Positions 43,448-51,897 of a stretch of 64,000 nucleotides of DNA are shown here, piece after piece. A program made the translations under genes and the position numbers. The notes under the pieces were generated by a model, which worked only from the letters and a program-made list of their open reading frames with translations, made no database searches and was not told the DNA's origin. Position 1 is the first letter of the stretch. Each line of letters starts with the position of its first letter. The DNA comes from Tous-C4FEB sp044356555 (GTDB lineage: Bacteria > Verrucomicrobiota > Verrucomicrobiia > Opitutales > Opitutaceae): contig JBIKWB010000001.1 of assembly GCA_044356555.1 (NCBI GenBank), positions 124,001 to 188,000 on the forward strand, written 5' to 3'.

Positions 43448-44098
43448 ATGACCTCGCCTGAACTCATTTCCCATCTCCGCTCGCTTGGCAGCGAGGCCGG
43501 CATTGCGGGCCAAAAACGCTCCGGCATCGAACCGAAGACTCCAATCTTGGGCGTTGCCGTGCCCGTGCTCCGCGATCTCGCCAAGGCCCATCGGCTCAAT
43601 CACCCGCTCGCGCTCGACCTCTGGATCACCGACATCCACGACGCCCGGCTGCTTGCCACTTTTATCGCCGATCCCGCCCGGCTGACCCGGGACCAGTCCG
43701 AGCGCTGGGTGCGCGAGTGCGATACCTGGGCGCTCACCGATGCCCTCGCCTTTTTGGTGGACCGCACACCCTTCGCCGCAACCAAGGCCCACCTCTGGAG
43801 CACGCGCCAAGGCGAGTTCATGAAACGCGCCGGGTTTGCGGTGATGGCCGGCATGGCGATCCATCGCAAAGAACTCACCGACGATGTGTTTTTGGCCTTT
43901 TTGCCCGACATCGTGCGCGAGTCGGGCGACGACCGTCTCTACGTGAAGAAAGCGGTGAGCTGGGCGCTGCGGCAGATCGGCAAGCGCAACCCCGCGCTCC
44001 GCAAAGCGGCCGTCGCCGAGGCAAAACGTATCGCCAAGCTTCCCGCCCCCTCCGCCCGCTGGATCGCCAAAGACGCGCTCGCGGACTTAAAGAAGTGA
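43448..44098 (+). CDS. DNA alkylation repair enzyme (AlkD-like HEAT protein)
   Basis: A 216-aa all-helical protein. It fits the HEAT-repeat AlkD/AlkC fold with GIEPKTPILGVAVPVLRDLAK, DTWALTDALAFLVDR and KKAVSWALRQIGKRNPALR. These proteins excise alkylated bases. I start at ATG 43448, dropping a nonconserved leader. A terminator follows 17 bp after the stop. Confidence 0.85.
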   Translation: MTSPELISHLRSLGSEAGIAGQKRSGIEPKTPILGVAVPVLRDLAKAHRLNHPLALDLWITDIHDARLLATFIADPARLTRDQSERWVRECDTWALTDALAFLVDRTPFAATKAHLWSTRQGEFMKRAGFAVMAGMAIHRKELTDDVFLAFLPDIVRESGDDRLYVKKAVSWALRQIGKRNPALRKAAVAEAKRIAKLPAPSARWIAKDALADLKK

Positions 44099-44114
44099 AC
44101 GAGTAGGGCTGAGT

Positions 44115-44147
44115 CTCCGACTCGCCCTCCGAGTCAGAGTGTTTTTT
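44115..44147 (+). terminator. Rho-independent terminator after the AlkD-like gene
   Basis: CTCCGACTC (44115-44123) pairs with GAGTCAGAG (44131-44139) with one mismatch and a 7-nt loop, followed by TGTTTTTT (44140-44147). A REP-like AGGAGCGGCTTAGCCGC follows immediately. Confidence 0.65.
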
Positions 44148-44172
44148 AGGAGCGGCTTAGCCGCGATCCTGG
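44148..44172. repeat. REP-like palindrome
   Basis: AGGAGCGGCTTAGCCGCGAT with inner GCGGCTTAGCCGC forms a small hairpin directly after the terminator. It resembles the element at 30291-30322 in reverse complement. Confidence 0.4.
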
Positions 44173-44227
44173 GCGATTGCCACGCCTGCATCTGCCGGCA
44201 CGTGGCCCCCCCCTTTTTCTTGCGGCT

Positions 44228-45361
44228 TCAAACCGCGCTCTCGGCGACCGCCAGTTGCCCGCAGCCGGCGGCGATGTCGATACCCCGGCGTTGGCGGACG
44301 GTGCTGGGGATTTTAAACTCGGTGGCGAGGACGTGTTGAAACGCCTTTGCGGCCGCGCTGCGCGTGGGTGCGCCGACATAGCCGTCCGTGGGATTGAGCG
44401 GGATCAGATTCACCTGCGCGTCGAGCCCCCTCAGCAGTTCGCCGACGGCGCGGGCGTGGGCCTCGGAATCGTTTTTCCCCTCGATCAGCGTCCACTCGTA
44501 AAAGATGCGGCGGCCGGTCGTCTCGCTATAGGTGCGACAGGCGGCCATGAGTTCGTCGAGCGGCCACTTTTTTGCGGCGGGCACGAGAGCAGCGCGCTCG
44601 GCCTGCGTGGCGGCGTGGAGCGAGACGGCGAGGTGGAGCGGGCGCATTTCCCGGGCGAGGCGCAAAATCCCCGGCACGACCCCGACCGTGCTGAGCGTGA
44701 TCCGCTCGGCGCCGAGCGCGAGGCCGGTCTCGTCGCGGAGAATGTCGATGGCGGTCATGACCGCGTCGTAGTTATGCAGCGGCTCGCCCATGCCCATGAG
44801 CACGATGTTGCGGAGGCGCTGGGGTTGTGGAACGGGCTGTAGAACCGACCGCCGGTCCGTTTCCAAACCGGCCGAAGCCCGACCAACGGTCGGGCCTACA
44901 GGAGCGGAGAGCTTCAGCGCCCGCGCCACATGCACGGCCTGCGCGACGATTTCACCGGGCGTGAGATGACGCGTGTAGCCCATCTGGCCGGTGGCGCAGA
45001 AGACGCAGCCCATCGCGCAGCCGACCTGCGAACTCACGCACGCCGTCACCCGGCCGGTGAAGCGCATGAGCACGGTTTCGATTTTTTCTGCATCGGAGAG
45101 CGCGAGGAGATATTTATGGGTGAAGCCGTCGCTCGAGGCGGTCTCGAGCGCCGTGGGCAACACGCCGAGGTGCGTCTCGGCGGCGAGACGGGCGCGGAGT
45201 TTCGGCGGCAGCTCGGGCATGGCGTCGAGCGAGGCGGCGAGCTCGATGTAGAGATAGTTCCAGAGCCGTGCGACGTGCACCGGATTCAACTCCCAACGCA
45301 CAAGCTGCCCGCGAAGTTGCTCGCGGGTGAAATCGTAGAGGTTGAGGCGCGGGGCGGGCAT
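44228..45361 (-). CDS. rlmN: Dual-specificity 23S rRNA/tRNA adenine C2 methyltransferase, with repeat-derived insertion
   Basis: RlmN methylates C2 of A2503 in 23S rRNA and A37 of tRNA by radical-SAM chemistry with a methylated Cys. The cluster motif is CAMGCVFC (Cys115, 119, 122). NIVLMGMGEPLHNYD is the family signature, and the C-terminal GCGQLA holds the acceptor Cys. The 377-aa length exceeds the common 340-360 because residues about 152-180 (PVGPTVGRASAGLETDRRSV) form an extra segment between the helix ARALK and RLRNIVLMG. Its DNA is a copy of the palindromic repeat also found at 39.9 kb, inserted without breaking the frame. Confidence 0.92.
   Translation of the reverse strand: MPAPRLNLYDFTREQLRGQLVRWELNPVHVARLWNYLYIELAASLDAMPELPPKLRARLAAETHLGVLPTALETASSDGFTHKYLLALSDAEKIETVLMRFTGRVTACVSSQVGCAMGCVFCATGQMGYTRHLTPGEIVAQAVHVARALKLSAPVGPTVGRASAGLETDRRSVLQPVPQPQRLRNIVLMGMGEPLHNYDAVMTAIDILRDETGLALGAERITLSTVGVVPGILRLAREMRPLHLAVSLHAATQAERAALVPAAKKWPLDELMAACRTYSETTGRRIFYEWTLIEGKNDSEAHARAVGELLRGLDAQVNLIPLNPTDGYVGAPTRSAAAKAFQHVLATEFKIPSTVRQRRGIDIAAGCGQLAVAESAV
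44839..44900. repeat. Palindromic repeat inserted in frame inside rlmN
   Basis: GTAGAACCGACCGCCGGTCC at 44839 is followed by CGACCAACGGTCGGGCCTAC ending at 44899. The first half matches 39909-39932 at about 21 of 24 bases. It encodes roughly residues 154-174 of RlmN with no stop codon. Confidence 0.7.
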
Positions 45362-45382
45362 GACGCGGGCGAGTGAAACGCG

Positions 45383-46204
45383 TTACCGCAGCGAGGCGAG
45401 TGCGTCGGTGATGGCGACGCTCTGGCGTTGGCGGTCGAGGAAGAAGCTCACTTCGGTGTAACCGGCCGTTTGCAGGTGGCGGAGGGCGACGGGATAGTTG
45501 TCGCCGACGCGACCGGGGCGATGAGCATCGGCACCGATCACGACCGGGATGTTGCGCGCGCGCATGAGGGCGAGCATCGAGGCGCTGGGATTCATCTCGG
45601 GGAAGGTTTTGTTGAGGCCGCTGGTGTTGAGTTCCATCGCGACGCCGGTGGCGGCGATGCGGTCGAGGGCGCGCTCGATGTCGGGCTGGATGCGGGCAAA
45701 ATCCCAGTCGGCGGGGGACTCGTTTTTCACGAGATCGGGGTGGGCCACGGTATCGAAGAGCCCGGACTCGGCGGACTCGGCGACGTGGTCAAAATAAGTG
45801 CGTTGGTAGGCAAAGGCGTCGCCGGTGAGAAAGCGGGCTTTGTAGGGAATCATCTGCATGTGGACGGAGCCGAGCACATGATGGAGCGGCACGCGGGCGT
45901 GCAGGTCGCGAAGCCAGTTTTCCAGACCGAAACCGGGCAAGTAATCGCTTTCCAAGCCGAGGCGGACATCGACGCGGCCGGCGAATTCCTCGCGGGTGCG
46001 GGCAACGAGGTCGACGTAAGCGGGAAATTCTTCGGGGCTCATCCGGTATTGCAGGCTGAGGCCGTCGGGGAGCGGGCAATGGCAGGTAAAGATGATGCCC
46101 TTCAGCCCGCGGGCCTCGGCCTGCGCGGCATACTCGGATGGCGTGCCGTGCGCGTGTTTGCAGAGGGTGGTGTGGGCGTGGGATTCGTAGAGGAGCGGTG
46201 GCAT
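45383..46204 (-). CDS. PHP-domain histidinol-phosphatase family protein (HisJ/HisK-like)
   Basis: A 273-aa PHP protein. YESHAHTTLCKHAHGTPSEY holds the first metal ligands; FTCHCPLPDG, LGLESDYLPG, HHVLGSVHMQ, DTVAHPDLVKN and IGADAHRPGRVG follow in order, matching histidinol-phosphatase HisK. It would dephosphorylate histidinol phosphate in histidine synthesis, though HisK-like proteins also act on other substrates. I start at ATG 46204. It lies 21 bp upstream of rlmN on the same strand. Confidence 0.85.
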   Translation of the reverse strand: MPPLLYESHAHTTLCKHAHGTPSEYAAQAEARGLKGIIFTCHCPLPDGLSLQYRMSPEEFPAYVDLVARTREEFAGRVDVRLGLESDYLPGFGLENWLRDLHARVPLHHVLGSVHMQMIPYKARFLTGDAFAYQRTYFDHVAESAESGLFDTVAHPDLVKNESPADWDFARIQPDIERALDRIAATGVAMELNTSGLNKTFPEMNPSASMLALMRARNIPVVIGADAHRPGRVGDNYPVALRHLQTAGYTEVSFFLDRQRQSVAITDALASLR

Positions 46205-46557
46205 GGAGGCGGCGGTGCAGAGCGTGGGTGCTACGGCCGGGGGAAAAGCGTGCGCCAAGGATTCATCGGCGCAAGGGCGAGGTTCGTCCCGGGCCGAGCG
46301 GAGTCGCTCGCGTTCCGGGCCGGTTTTCCGTTTTCAAGCGCGGAGGGTTTTAATCGCGGGCATGAAGGGCAGACCCTCCGCCAGAGCACGTTAGATGGCG
46401 CGAGCAACCTCGAGGCCCCGCACGATGAAGCCGGAGTTGCCAAAGCCTTGGCCGACGGCGTTGTCCCGGTCGCAGAAATAAAACGCGGGCCGGTGGTCAG
46501 GACGAAGCAGCCTTCACTCGGTGCGCGAAGCAGAGAAAGCCGGGGTGCGCCCAAGGT
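46205..46557. other. Intergenic region with possible coding remnant
   Basis: A 353-bp gap on the minus strand. One frame between two stops, 46391-46516, reads HRPAFYFCDRDNAVGQGFG then NSGFIVRGLEVARAI. It looks more protein-like than its neighbours but has no start codon, so it may be the broken end of a lost gene. No terminator is evident. Confidence 0.25.
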
Positions 46558-47406
46558 TCAGGGTTTGGGCGGTGCCGTTTTCGGCGGCGGTGGCGGCGGC
46601 AAGTCGAAGGCGGGAGGAGGAGCGATGGGCAGCGTGAGCGCGGGCGCGGCAGGCTGGATTTTGCCGGGGACGGGAGCTTTTTCGACCGGGGCGGCGATAA
46701 CAGGGGCAGGGGCGGCGGGAGCGACGGCGCGCGGGGGCACGAGCGCGGCAGAGGTAGGGAGGAAGTCCGCGGGCTTTTTGGCGGCGAGCTCGCGCTCGAT
46801 GGCGGGCGCGCGGGTTTCGGCCGCGCGGATCCATTCGGGGCGGCGCAACTTGAGGATGCGGTCGCGCACGGTCTGCTCGGTGTTGCCGCCCGCACCGCGT
46901 TTGGCGGCCAAGATAATCCACGCGAGACCCTCGGTGTAGTCGCGTTTCACGCCGTGGGCGCCGACGTAGGCCGCACCGACGTTGAAGAACCCCTCGGGTT
47001 CGCCAGCGGCGGCGGCGGCGCGAAAATACTCGAGCGCACGGAGGCGGTCGCGGGTGACGCCCTGGCCTTCTTCGTAAACCATGCCGAGGCGGAAGATCGC
47101 CGAGCCAACGCCACCGCGGGCGGCTGATTCAAGGAGCGGCAGGGCGCGCGGGATGTTTTGGGCAACGCCGTCGCCGCGCAGCAGCTGTTCGCCGAGTTGG
47201 GCGCACGCTTGAAGGTGACCGCGGGCGGCGAACGCCTCAAGTTCGGCTAAATTAGTCCACGGCACGCGGTCGGCGGCCTTCATCAAGACGGGGGCGGAGC
47301 CGGTGCGTTCGGCGGCAGTGATACTCGTAGTGAGACTGGCCGGGCCCGAGGCGAACGCGCCGAGGCAAAGGAGGAATCGAACCGAAGGAGCGGCGAGCGG
47401 GTTCAT
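46558..47406 (-). CDS. Secreted Sel1-repeat protein
   Basis: A 282-aa protein with signal peptide (MNPLAAPSVRFLLCLGAFAS). Sel1-like repeats are recognisable: ACAQLGEQLLRGDGVAQNIP, AIFRLGMVYEEGQGVTRDRL and GFFNVGAAYVGAHGVKRDYT. These TPR-related repeats mediate protein interactions. The C-terminal 90 residues are Pro/Ala-rich, ending PPPPPPKTAPPKP. The start at ATG 47406 is chosen for the signal peptide; the frame upstream overlaps recA. Confidence 0.82.
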   Translation of the reverse strand: MNPLAAPSVRFLLCLGAFASGPASLTTSITAAERTGSAPVLMKAADRVPWTNLAELEAFAARGHLQACAQLGEQLLRGDGVAQNIPRALPLLESAARGGVGSAIFRLGMVYEEGQGVTRDRLRALEYFRAAAAAGEPEGFFNVGAAYVGAHGVKRDYTEGLAWIILAAKRGAGGNTEQTVRDRILKLRRPEWIRAAETRAPAIERELAAKKPADFLPTSAALVPPRAVAPAAPAPVIAAPVEKAPVPGKIQPAAPALTLPIAPPPAFDLPPPPPPKTAPPKP

Positions 47407-47481
47407 AGGGTTATTTTTTCCAACGTAATGACCGGAAGAATCGTAGGGCGAACGTGAGCACAGGGGCGAAACATGGGCAAT

Positions 47482-47510
47482 AAAAAGGGCAGGTCGGAGG
47501 AGACCTGCCC
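47482..47510 (-). terminator. Rho-independent terminator of recA
   Basis: GGGCAGGTC and GACCTGCCC form a perfect 9-bp stem (47487-47495 and 47502-47510) with a 6-nt loop, followed on the minus strand by TTTTTA (47486-47481). It lies about 40 bp past the recA stop. Confidence 0.75.
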
Positions 47511-47551
47511 TACGGGACTGTTCACGGCTCCAGGCCGCGTCACGGGGAACT

Positions 47552-48622
47552 TCAGACGTCGTCGTCGGCTTTGGGGCCGGTGGCGGTGATGACGACCTTT
47601 TCCATGATCGCCTTGGAAATTTTCTCGGCGAGCTCGGGCTTCTCTTTGAGGGCGGCTTTGGCGGCGTCGCGGCCTTGGCCGACGAGCGCGCCCTCGTAGG
47701 CGATCCACGCGCCTTTCTTTTCGAGGATTTTGTGTTCGATGCCGAGGTCGATGAGCGAGCCCATCTTGGAGATGCCCTCGTCGTACATGATGTCGAATTC
47801 GACCTCGGTGAAGGGCGGGGCAACTTTGTTTTTGACGATTTTGATCTTCGTCCGGTTGCCGATGACTTTGCCGTCGGGAGTTTTGATCTGGTCCTTGCGC
47901 CGGATGTCGATGCGCACGGACGAGAAGAACTTGAGGGCGCGGCCGCCCGAGGTGGTTTCGGGGCTGCCGAACATGACTCCGATCTTTTCGCGGATCTGGT
48001 TGGTGAAGATACAGACGCAGTTGGTCTTGCTGACGACAGCGGTAAGGCGGCGCATGGCCTGGGACATAAGGCGGGCTTGGCTTCCCATGGTCATGTCGCC
48101 CATCTGCCCGTCGAGCTCGGCCTTGGTGATGAGGGCGGCGACGGAGTCGAGGACGATGACGTCGATCGAGTTGGAGCGGATGAGCGTCTCCATGATGTTG
48201 AGGGCGTCTTCACCGGAATCGGGCTGGGAGACGAGCAAGTCGTCGAGATTTACTCCGACGACGCGGGCGTATTTCGGGTCGAGTGCATGTTCGACGTCGA
48301 TGAAGGCGGCGAGCCCGCCCTTTTTCTGGGCCTCGGCGATCACGCTCAGACAGAAGGTCGTCTTACCGGAGGATTCAGGTCCGTAGATCTCGATGATGCG
48401 GCCCTTGGGCAAGCCGCCGACGCCGAGGGCGAGATCCACGGCGAGGGAGCCGGTGGAGAGGGTCTCGACCTTCATCTTGGCGTTGGAGCCGAGACGCATG
48501 ATGGAGCCGTCGCCGAACTGTTTGGTGATGGAAGAGAGGGCGAGCTCGATGTTTTTCTCGCGGGCGTGGGCGACGGGAGCCAAGGCAGAGTTGGCAGTTT
48601 TGGCGGGAGCGGCTTTGGACAT
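47552..48622 (-). CDS. recA: Recombinase RecA
   Basis: RecA forms filaments on single-stranded DNA, drives strand exchange and triggers LexA self-cleavage. The 356-aa protein has the Walker A GPESSGKT, the Walker B region VIVLDSVAALI, the DNA-binding loops MGSQARLMSQAMRRL and GSPETTSGGRALKFF, and an acidic C-terminus (ADDDV). I start at ATG 48622; the longer frame begins within the promoter. It is preceded by a 19-bp palindrome that may be its SOS operator. Confidence 0.97.
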   Translation of the reverse strand: MSKAAPAKTANSALAPVAHAREKNIELALSSITKQFGDGSIMRLGSNAKMKVETLSTGSLAVDLALGVGGLPKGRIIEIYGPESSGKTTFCLSVIAEAQKKGGLAAFIDVEHALDPKYARVVGVNLDDLLVSQPDSGEDALNIMETLIRSNSIDVIVLDSVAALITKAELDGQMGDMTMGSQARLMSQAMRRLTAVVSKTNCVCIFTNQIREKIGVMFGSPETTSGGRALKFFSSVRIDIRRKDQIKTPDGKVIGNRTKIKIVKNKVAPPFTEVEFDIMYDEGISKMGSLIDLGIEHKILEKKGAWIAYEGALVGQGRDAAKAALKEKPELAEKISKAIMEKVVITATGPKADDDV

Positions 48623-48677
48623 GGGAGGCGGGGGATGAGGACGGAAGGTTTTTACGGGTTTCGAAATATACGATAGG

Positions 48678-48696
48678 TAAGACATGATATGTCTTA
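48678..48696 (-). promoter_or_regulatory. Perfect 8-3-8 palindrome in the recA promoter region (candidate SOS operator)
   Basis: TAAGACAT-3 bp-ATGTCTTA, centred 65 bp before the recA ATG. On the minus strand TTGACG (48710-48705) lies upstream, and TATCAT, a -10-like hexamer with 15-bp spacing, falls inside the palindrome. A repressor bound here would block transcription, as LexA does at recA genes. Confidence 0.6.
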
Positions 48697-48947
48697 GGCA
48701 TCGTCGTCAAGTTTTTATTTTGCCCAAACCGAGAGTCCGAGCGTCTGTGCGCCTTGTTATCGGAGCGAATAGGCTCCCTGCCCCAACCCGGGAGTACCGA
48801 AAAGCCAGCCCTCATGCCGGCGGGGTTCCCGATAGAAGAAAACGGCCCATCACCGCCCGAAGTGCGGGCGGAAACGGCCGACGACCGCCCAACCGTCGCC
48901 GCGAAGCGCGCACGTCGCAGGCCCGCGTTACCCGACTCTCCCCTTCC
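48697..48947. other. Intergenic region between recA promoter and binding-protein gene
   Basis: Apart from the recA -35-like element (48705-48710) I see no gene or repeat here. Confidence 0.45.
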
Positions 48948-49952
48948 CTACGGCGCGATTTTCGCCGCTTCGGCGGCGACGGAAAAGTCCACCCAGCGCG
49001 CCATTTCACCGAGCTTGGCCTTAGGCTGACTCGATAGATAGGCTCCGGCGTTCCGCAGCCACGTCTCCGGCGTCGTCACGCCCAGCTGCGGACTCTCGGC
49101 GGTGAGCAGCGGCCCGATCGCGGTGAGCGAACGGGTTTGATACTCCAGCGCGAGTTTCGGCTCGTGTTGGGCCACGACAAACTTCGCCGTACCCGGCACA
49201 TCGGCCATCGCCGCCCGCCAGCCCCGGTTGCTCGCCGCGATAAACCGCACCAGCGCCGCCCGATGCTTCCGCAGGGTCGCCTCAGAGACAAAATACACCT
49301 GCGAATACGCCGCGTAGCCGTTGGCCCCGAAGGGCAGCGCCACCATGTCGTGGCCTTCGACTTGGAGCTGGATGAGCTCGTCCACTAGGTAACCTTGCTT
49401 GGCGTCGTATTTGCCGGCGAGCAACGGGGCGTTGCCATAATCGGCCTCGGTCACAGTGAGCTGGGTGCGGTTGAGCCCGGCCCGTTGCAGGACGGCGTCG
49501 AGCGCCTCGTGACCGTCGCCGTGCACCGCCACTTTCTTACCGACGAGATCCTGCGGCGTGCGGATGCCCATGGCCCGCCGACTCATGAGCCCCAGCGGCG
49601 TCTCTTGAAACATCGCGCCCAACGCCACGATGGGCAATCCCGACGCCCGCCCCGCGAGGAACAGCCCGCTCTCGATCGAGCCGACCATGCCCTCCGTCGC
49701 CGCCACCGTTGCCGCGATGTTGGCGTAGTCCGAAGCCCCTTTGCCCCATCGCCGCACTTCCACGTCTAGCCCCGCCGCACGGTAAAATCCGTCACGCTCC
49801 GCCACGAGCAGCCCGGCAAATTGCACGTTCTTCACACCCAAATCCATTTGGAACACGAGCTTAGCGGGCGGCTCCGCCGCGCCGGCGCGGCAGACCATCG
49901 CCAAACTCACTCCGCCCAAGATCACAGCCCGCCAAAGTGGTAATTTTTCCAT
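48948..49952 (-). CDS. ABC transporter substrate-binding protein (NMT1/THI5-like)
   Basis: A 334-aa periplasmic binding protein with signal peptide (LWRAVILGGVSLAMVCRAGA). VQFAGLLVAERDGFYRAAGL is the characteristic NMT1/SsuA-type start of the domain, and IRTPQDLVGKKVAVHGDGHE lines the domain hinge. Such proteins bind pyrimidine precursors, sulfonates, nitrate or similar ligands. No ATPase or permease gene is adjacent, so it is an orphan. I start at ATG 49952. It is divergent from the phosphatase gene. Confidence 0.82.
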   Translation of the reverse strand: MEKLPLWRAVILGGVSLAMVCRAGAAEPPAKLVFQMDLGVKNVQFAGLLVAERDGFYRAAGLDVEVRRWGKGASDYANIAATVAATEGMVGSIESGLFLAGRASGLPIVALGAMFQETPLGLMSRRAMGIRTPQDLVGKKVAVHGDGHEALDAVLQRAGLNRTQLTVTEADYGNAPLLAGKYDAKQGYLVDELIQLQVEGHDMVALPFGANGYAAYSQVYFVSEATLRKHRAALVRFIAASNRGWRAAMADVPGTAKFVVAQHEPKLALEYQTRSLTAIGPLLTAESPQLGVTTPETWLRNAGAYLSSQPKAKLGEMARWVDFSVAAEAAKIAP

Positions 49953-50105
49953 CACTGCAAACAGCAACCTCCGTGCCGCAACCTCACCCACGCGCCGACG
50001 CACAGATTTCACATCTCGACCCTCTCCCGTCTCTGAACTTCGGATTCCCCACTCCGATCACCGGCGCCTCACCTGCCTCCTCGCCCCCACCGCGCCCGCC
50101 CTTTC

Positions 50106-50119
50106 TATAACGTGTTATA
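50106..50119. promoter_or_regulatory. AT-rich inverted repeat in a divergent promoter region
   Basis: TATAAC-GT-GTTATA is a 6-2-6 inverted repeat in an AT-rich spot of the 295-bp gap between the binding-protein and phosphatase genes. It could be a regulator or promoter element. Confidence 0.35.
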
Positions 50120-50247
50120 TTCCTTTCCCAACCGGCTCCCTCTCGTCTTCGATCTCCCGCCGCACGTTTCCGGCGCTCGTCTGCCGTAACCCAAAATTCA
50201 CCCGTGCGGGCGTGCATTTCGCCCGTCTCACCTCCACGTTTCCAAAA

Positions 50248-51852
50248 ATGAAGACTCTTCTGTGCTCCAGCGCCGCTCTCCTCACCGCCAGTCTCGCCTT
50301 CGCGCACGACGCGGCCACCCACGCCTGGAAGCCCACGCCCTACGCCGAGAAACTCGCCCACGCCGCCACGCCGTTGCCCGACCGCGTCGTACTCACGTGG
50401 TCCGGCGATCCCGCGACCACCCAAGCCGTCACTTGGCGCACCGCCACCAGCGTCGAGCGCGGTCTGGCCCAACTCGCTCTCGCCGCCGACAATTCCAAGC
50501 TCAAGGCCATCGACCACCCGGCGCGCACCGCCGATTTCACCTCCGATCTCGGTGAGGCCCACCTCCACTCCGTCGAATTCACCGGCCTTACTCCCGATAC
50601 GCTCTACGCCTACCGCGTCGGCGACGGCGCCAACTGGTCCGAGTGGTTTCACTTCCGCACCGCCAAACGCGAGGCCGCGCCCTTCACCTTCGTCTATTTT
50701 GGCGACGCCCAAAACGACGTGAAAACCCACTGGTCGCGCGTCTTCCGCGAGGCCTTTCGCGATGCGCCCCGCGCTGCCTTTACGCTTCATGCCGGCGATC
50801 TGATCAACCGGGCCAACCGCGACGCCGAGTGGGGCGAGTGGTTCGGCGCGCCGGCGTGGGTCAACGCCACCATCCCCGTCTTCCCTTCTCCCGGCAACCA
50901 CGAGCACTTCAACGAAGGCGCCAGCCCGGCCTCAGACCGCCGCTGGACCAAGCGCGACGGCACCGCCATCGACGTAAAGATCTCCGCCACCGAGGACAAA
51001 ACGTCCGGCACCACCCGCGTCGTCGCCATCGCACCGGGCGGCAAGACGACCCTCCTCATGCTCGACGACAAGGAACTCATTGCCTCCGTGGACGCCGCGT
51101 TTACCGAGATCACCGGCTGGAAACCGGCTGAAGTCGTCGGCATCCAACCCGACAAAAAGCCCCTTGAAGACCGCTCACAGAACCCCGGCGTGCGCACGCT
51201 CTCCGGTCACTGGCGCCCGCAGTTTACGTTGCCCGTCGATCAAGGTGCGCCCGCCGGCCTCGAGGAGACGTGTTTCTTCACCGATTACCAAGGCGCCCGC
51301 ATCATCTCCCTCGATTCCAACCGCCTCCAAGCCGAGCAGGTGCCGTGGCTGCGCAGCGTGCTCGCAAAGAACCCCAACCGCTGGACCATCGTCACGTTCC
51401 ACCACCCGATTTTCTCCCCGGCGCGCGGCCGCGACAACCCGGCCCTGCGCGCCGCGTGGAAACCCGTGCTCGACGAGTTTAAAGTCGATCTCGTGCTCAC
51501 CGGCCACGATCACACCTACGCCCGCAGCGGCGATGTCTCCGGCAAAACGGCCGTCGTTGGCACCGCCAACATGCCCACTGGCTACAACCAAGCCTACGAT
51601 CCCGCCATCGGCACGGTTTACGTCGTGAGCGTGAGCGGCCCGAAGATGTATGACATCTCCAGCGACGGCTTCGCCGTGCGCGCCGGCGAAGATCTCCAGC
51701 TCTATCAAATCATCACCGTGGACGGCGACGAGTTGCGCTACACCGCCCGCACCGCAACCGGCCGGCCCTACGATGCGTTCACCCTGAAAAAACGCGCCGG
51801 TCAGGCCAACCAGCTCGTCGAAGCGCTCCCAGCCGAACATCGCCGGAAGTGA
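50248..51852 (+). CDS. Secreted purple-acid-phosphatase-like metallophosphoesterase
   Basis: A 534-aa protein with signal peptide (MKTLLCSSAALLTASLAFAH). An N-terminal Fn3-like purple acid phosphatase domain contains VLTWSGDPATTQAVTWRT and LTPDTLYAYRVGDG. The metallophosphatase domain has FVYFGDAQND, HAGDLINRANRD, SPGNHEHF, TFHHPIFSP and TGHDHTYARSG, giving the two-metal ligands in order. It would release phosphate from phosphoesters in the periplasm or outside. I start at ATG 50248. It faces a shared upstream region with the binding protein. Confidence 0.87.
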   Translation: MKTLLCSSAALLTASLAFAHDAATHAWKPTPYAEKLAHAATPLPDRVVLTWSGDPATTQAVTWRTATSVERGLAQLALAADNSKLKAIDHPARTADFTSDLGEAHLHSVEFTGLTPDTLYAYRVGDGANWSEWFHFRTAKREAAPFTFVYFGDAQNDVKTHWSRVFREAFRDAPRAAFTLHAGDLINRANRDAEWGEWFGAPAWVNATIPVFPSPGNHEHFNEGASPASDRRWTKRDGTAIDVKISATEDKTSGTTRVVAIAPGGKTTLLMLDDKELIASVDAAFTEITGWKPAEVVGIQPDKKPLEDRSQNPGVRTLSGHWRPQFTLPVDQGAPAGLEETCFFTDYQGARIISLDSNRLQAEQVPWLRSVLAKNPNRWTIVTFHHPIFSPARGRDNPALRAAWKPVLDEFKVDLVLTGHDHTYARSGDVSGKTAVVGTANMPTGYNQAYDPAIGTVYVVSVSGPKMYDISSDGFAVRAGEDLQLYQIITVDGDELRYTARTATGRPYDAFTLKKRAGQANQLVEALPAEHRRK

Positions 51853-51897
51853 CCGGAGCGCCGGGCGGGTTCGCCGAACCCCGCCGCCGGCGCACGC

